Origin: UBA2357 sp041916775
Lineage (GTDB): Bacteria > Pseudomonadota > Gammaproteobacteria > Burkholderiales > Rhodocyclaceae
DNA length: 64,000 nt
Reading direction: 5' to 3'
Assembly (NCBI GenBank): GCA_041916775.1
Contig: JAYRYZ010000018.1
Coordinates: 1-64,000, forward strand
The notes beneath the pieces are model-generated. The model ran no database searches. It was not told the origin of the DNA and worked only from the letters and a program-made list of their open reading frames with translations. This document shows positions 61,443-64,000 of this stretch, piece by piece. The stretch's first letter is position 1; each line of letters starts with the position of its first letter. Made by a program: the position numbers and the translations under genes.

Positions 61443-63032
61443 ATGACAAGCCCGATGAATGCCGCCCCCACCTCGCAGGACGAAGAGCCGCCGCGCGAGC
61501 CCTTCATTCCGGATTTCTCCGAAGGGCTGGAGACCGGCCTCTACCTCGCGCTGCTGGAGCTGATGGACGAGGGGCTCCTGATCACCAGCGACGAGGTCGT
61601 TCTCGAGGCCAACGGCGCCGCCTGCCGATTGCTGGAACGCGAATATCGCGAACTGGTCGGGCAGACGCTGGAGAGCCTCTTCCCCACCCCAAAGGAATTC
61701 CTGCTCGCACGCGGGCGCCTCTTCATCCAGGGCGAAGCACGGGGCAGCCTGCAGCTTGCCCTGCCTGGCGGCAGACGTCGTCAGCTCCGCTTCGTCGCGG
61801 CCGCACGCATCCGCCCCGGCGTCCATGCGCTGATCCTGAGTCGCGATCTGCTCGCGGACACCGCTGCAAGCGATTTTCCGCCTGACCGGGCGGCTGCCTC
61901 CGCCCGGCCCGACCATGAATCCGCCGTGCCGGACGCGCTGTGGCCGCGCCTGGCTGCCGTGCTGGAGCAGCCGGTGATCGTGCTCGATGAAGCCGGCCTG
62001 GTCTCCGCCGCCAACCTCGCCGCGCTGTCGGCGTTACGTTTCGAGCGCGACCAACTGGTGGGCCAGCCGCTCGAAGCGCGCCTCGATGTACGCTGGCCGC
62101 CCGCCGATGGTCCGCAGCGGGCGGAACTGCGCACCGACGCGCGCGCCCGGCCCATCACCGCCCGGATCCTGCAAGGCCCCAGGCCAGGCTGGTGCGTACT
62201 GGTGCTGCCTGCGCGCGGCGCCGCCACAGGCTCGCTACCACCGGCGCGCAGCGACGACACAGCGGGCCGAGCGGCCCGCGCGCTGAGCCGTCGCGCGATC
62301 GCCGAGCGCCAGCTCGAGATCCACTTCCAGCCGCTGGTCGACGCCCGCGACCAGCGCGTCCAGGGTGGCGAGGCCCTGCTGCGCTGGCACCACCCCAGCC
62401 GCGGGCTGACGCCCTTCGGCCAGATCGGGACGATGATCCAGGATCCGGCCGCGCTCGCCGCGATGAGCGACTGGGCACTGCAAAGCGCCTGTCAGGCGGC
62501 CAGTCAATGGCCCGCCGCCATCATGCTCACGGTGAACGTCGCGCGCGGGCAGATCCTCGACGACAAGCTTCACGAGCGCGTCGTGCATGCGCTGAACAGC
62601 TCCGGCCTGGCGGCGGAGCGACTGCAGCTGGATTTCGAGGAGGACATCCTGCTCGACGACCAGAGCCGCATCGCCCCCACGCTGGAGGCCCTTCACGCGC
62701 TGGGGGTGCGTATCGCGATCGACGACTTCGGCCGCGACGCCACCTCCATCCCGCGCCTCAGGCGCTACCCGGTCGGCGCAATCAAGCTCGACCCGGGTCT
62801 CGTCAGCGGCGTCGGCCACGACGAGGCAAGCGAGGCGGTGGTGGAGGCCATCGGCGCGATGGCGGGCATTCTGGGGCTGAAAGTGCTCGCGCGTGGCGTA
62901 TCGACCCGCCCGCAGCAGGACTTTCTCATCGCGCTCGGCTGCCACCTGCAGCAGGGGCCGCTGTTCGGCAAGCCGGAGACGGTTGCCGATTTCGCGAGCC
63001 AACTCACACGCAGTCGCGCGCGGGATCAATAG
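61443..63032 (+). CDS. PAS-EAL protein with degenerate phosphodiesterase site
   Basis: 529 residues, no membrane helix. Two PAS-like regions (about 35-135 and 165-255) precede an EAL domain (about 275-520). The EAL motif (E310), DDFG (D427-D428) and IK (K448) are kept, but the AEGVET motif reads ARGVST: both glutamates are lost (R484, S487). Loop-6 DFGTGYSS is DFGRDATS. Catalysis is therefore doubtful; it may bind c-di-GMP without cleaving it or act by protein contact. The start could be 61443 or 61455. Confidence 0.85.
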   Translation: MTSPMNAAPTSQDEEPPREPFIPDFSEGLETGLYLALLELMDEGLLITSDEVVLEANGAACRLLEREYRELVGQTLESLFPTPKEFLLARGRLFIQGEARGSLQLALPGGRRRQLRFVAAARIRPGVHALILSRDLLADTAASDFPPDRAAASARPDHESAVPDALWPRLAAVLEQPVIVLDEAGLVSAANLAALSALRFERDQLVGQPLEARLDVRWPPADGPQRAELRTDARARPITARILQGPRPGWCVLVLPARGAATGSLPPARSDDTAGRAARALSRRAIAERQLEIHFQPLVDARDQRVQGGEALLRWHHPSRGLTPFGQIGTMIQDPAALAAMSDWALQSACQAASQWPAAIMLTVNVARGQILDDKLHERVVHALNSSGLAAERLQLDFEEDILLDDQSRIAPTLEALHALGVRIAIDDFGRDATSIPRLRRYPVGAIKLDPGLVSGVGHDEASEAVVEAIGAMAGILGLKVLARGVSTRPQQDFLIALGCHLQQGPLFGKPETVADFASQLTRSRARDQ

Positions 63033-63352
63033 TCGGCCAGCGTGTTGCAGGTCTCCTCCCGGCCGGTCATCTCCGAGAATCGCGTCAGGCGCTCGCGCAC
63101 GAAATCGTCCGGTACCCGGCGATTGGCACAGTACTCGCGCAGCTGCATCGCGTAGGCAAGCCGCTGCATCTCGAAGGTGGTCTGCGCCACCGCCGGAAAG
63201 GCGTAGCGCGAGGTGTCGCGGAAATCGCTTGTCGCGGCTGTCTCGGCAGCGTCCGCCGCATCGGCGGGCGCAGGCGCCGCGGGATCCTGCGCCCATGGCA
63301 GAGTCGTTTGCAACAGGCCGACGAGCGCGAGCAGGAGCAGGTGGCGTTTCAT
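63026..63352 (-). CDS. Small secreted hypothetical protein
   Basis: 108 residues from ATG 63352. A Sec signal peptide ends near residue 22 (PWAQ). The mature part has an Ala/Asp-rich segment, then a helical domain with two cysteines (REYCANR, EETCNTL). No family recognised. The stop overlaps the end of the convergent EAL gene by seven bases. ATG 63361 is an alternative start. Confidence 0.65.
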   Translation of the reverse strand: MKRHLLLLALVGLLQTTLPWAQDPAAPAPADAADAAETAATSDFRDTSRYAFPAVAQTTFEMQRLAYAMQLREYCANRRVPDDFVRERLTRFSEMTGREETCNTLADY

Positions 63353-63508
63353 CGCAGACATCCGATGACGGGAATGCAGACCTTATCGTCCGTCGATGCG
63401 GAAAGTTGAGGCAGTGATGCGCACCGCGCCGGCACGGCACATGGGACGAGACGTGAAAACGGCGTGCTCCGTCGCCGGAACACGCCGCACTTCAACACAC
63501 CTTCGCGA

Positions 63509-64000
63509 TCAGACTTCCAGCGCCTTCACATGCTGGATGACCTCGGCGATCGCCTGCTGCGCACTGCCATACAGCATGCGGCAGTTGTCCTTGTAGAACA
63601 GCGCGTTCTCGATGCCGGAGTAACCCGCACCCTTGCCGCGCTTGACCACGATGACGTTTTGCGCAAGATCCGCGTTGAGGATGGGCATGCCGTAGATCGG
63701 GCTCGACTTGTCGGTGCGCGCCACCGGGTTCACCACGTCGTTGGCGCCGATCACCAGCGCGACGTCCGCCTGCGCGAAGTCGGCGTTGATCTCCTCCAGA
63801 TCGAAGATCTTGTCGTAGGGCACACCGGCCTCGGCAAGCAGCACGTTCATGTGGCCCGGCATGCGGCCCGCGACCGGGTGGATCGCGAACACTACCTCGA
63901 CACCGCCCTCCTCCAGCAGCTGCGCCATCTCCCACACCTTGTGCTGTGCGCCCGCCACCGCCATGCCGTAGCCCGGCACGATGATGACCTTCTGGCCATA
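63509..64000 (-). CDS. pntB: NAD(P) transhydrogenase subunit beta (3' part)
   Basis: Only the C-terminal 163 residues are in the window; the gene continues past the right edge. This is the NADP-binding domain III: VPGYGMAVAQAQH-type start, GRMPGHMNVLLAEAGVPYD, VIGANDVVNPVAR and KRGKGAGYSGIENALF. The enzyme uses the proton gradient to transfer hydride between NADH and NADP. Confidence 0.95.
   Translation of the reverse strand, partial: YGQKVIIVPGYGMAVAGAQHKVWEMAQLLEEGGVEVVFAIHPVAGRMPGHMNVLLAEAGVPYDKIFDLEEINADFAQADVALVIGANDVVNPVARTDKSSPIYGMPILNADLAQNVIVVKRGKGAGYSGIENALFYKDNCRMLYGSAQQAIAEVIQHVKALEV

Overview
The window is high-GC, densely coded DNA from a betaproteobacterium. Codon use, gene content (complete IspB, RlmM, ThiC/ThiD, a MASE1 sensor kinase, a TAXI-type TRAP transporter) and the close match of several products to Pseudomonas/Rhodocyclales relatives suggest a Thauera/Azoarcus-like chromosome. 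This placement is inference; there is no rRNA gene to anchor it. I see no insertion sequence, prophage or CRISPR array. One tRNA gene, tRNA-Pro(CGG), is present.

Layout. 0-6 kb: a PAS-GGDEF diguanylate cyclase, the Rieske oxygenase GbcA (glycine betaine demethylation), a DUF3429 membrane protein, two small hypothetical genes and a Ycf46-type AAA ATPase. 6-13.9 kb: aquaporin Z, a TAXI-type TRAP transporter with a DUF1850 protein, an L-2-hydroxyglutarate oxidase-like flavoprotein and a chemoreceptor. 13.9-21.7 kb: a tightly coupled minus-strand operon for dimethylglycine catabolism (M19 dipeptidase-like protein, DUF5943 protein, DgcA, DgcB, EtfA, EtfB). With GbcA this gives most of the glycine betaine to sarcosine route; the GbcA reductase is not in the window.

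21.9-30 kb is the least familiar part: a secreted protein with a duplicated four-Cys unit, a large lipoprotein (CsgG-like, peptidoglycan-binding-like and DUF4384 parts) followed by an ECF sigma/anti-sigma pair, an unknown Ala/Ser/Thr-rich protein, a NYN-domain protein, and a secreted carbonic-anhydrase-fold protein that has lost two zinc ligands. 29.8-34.7 kb: a manganese (yybP-ykoY) riboswitch ahead of a UPF0016 transporter, a TPP riboswitch ahead of thiD-thiC, then uppP.

34.7-42.5 kb: an SLC13/RCK transporter, DUF2478 and YkgJ-type small proteins, an NMT1-PAS-GGDEF fusion, and a thioredoxin-davA-davB operon for lysine breakdown through 5-aminovaleramide. 42.7-45.4 kb: a four-gene bufferin-type RiPP cluster (DUF2282 precursor peptide, DUF692/MNIO enzyme, DUF2063 partner, DoxX membrane protein), the most notable system in the window. 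45.4-64 kb: a FixLJ-like two-component pair, a cupin and a DUF3025 protein, a PAS chemoreceptor, a Cys/Met-metabolism PLP enzyme, a gene-free low-GC stretch beside tRNA-Pro, ispB, ugpQ-ugpB, a small lipoprotein, an aldo/keto reductase, rlmM, rhlE, a PAS-EAL protein with a degenerate active site, a small secreted protein and the 3' part of pntB, which runs off the right edge.
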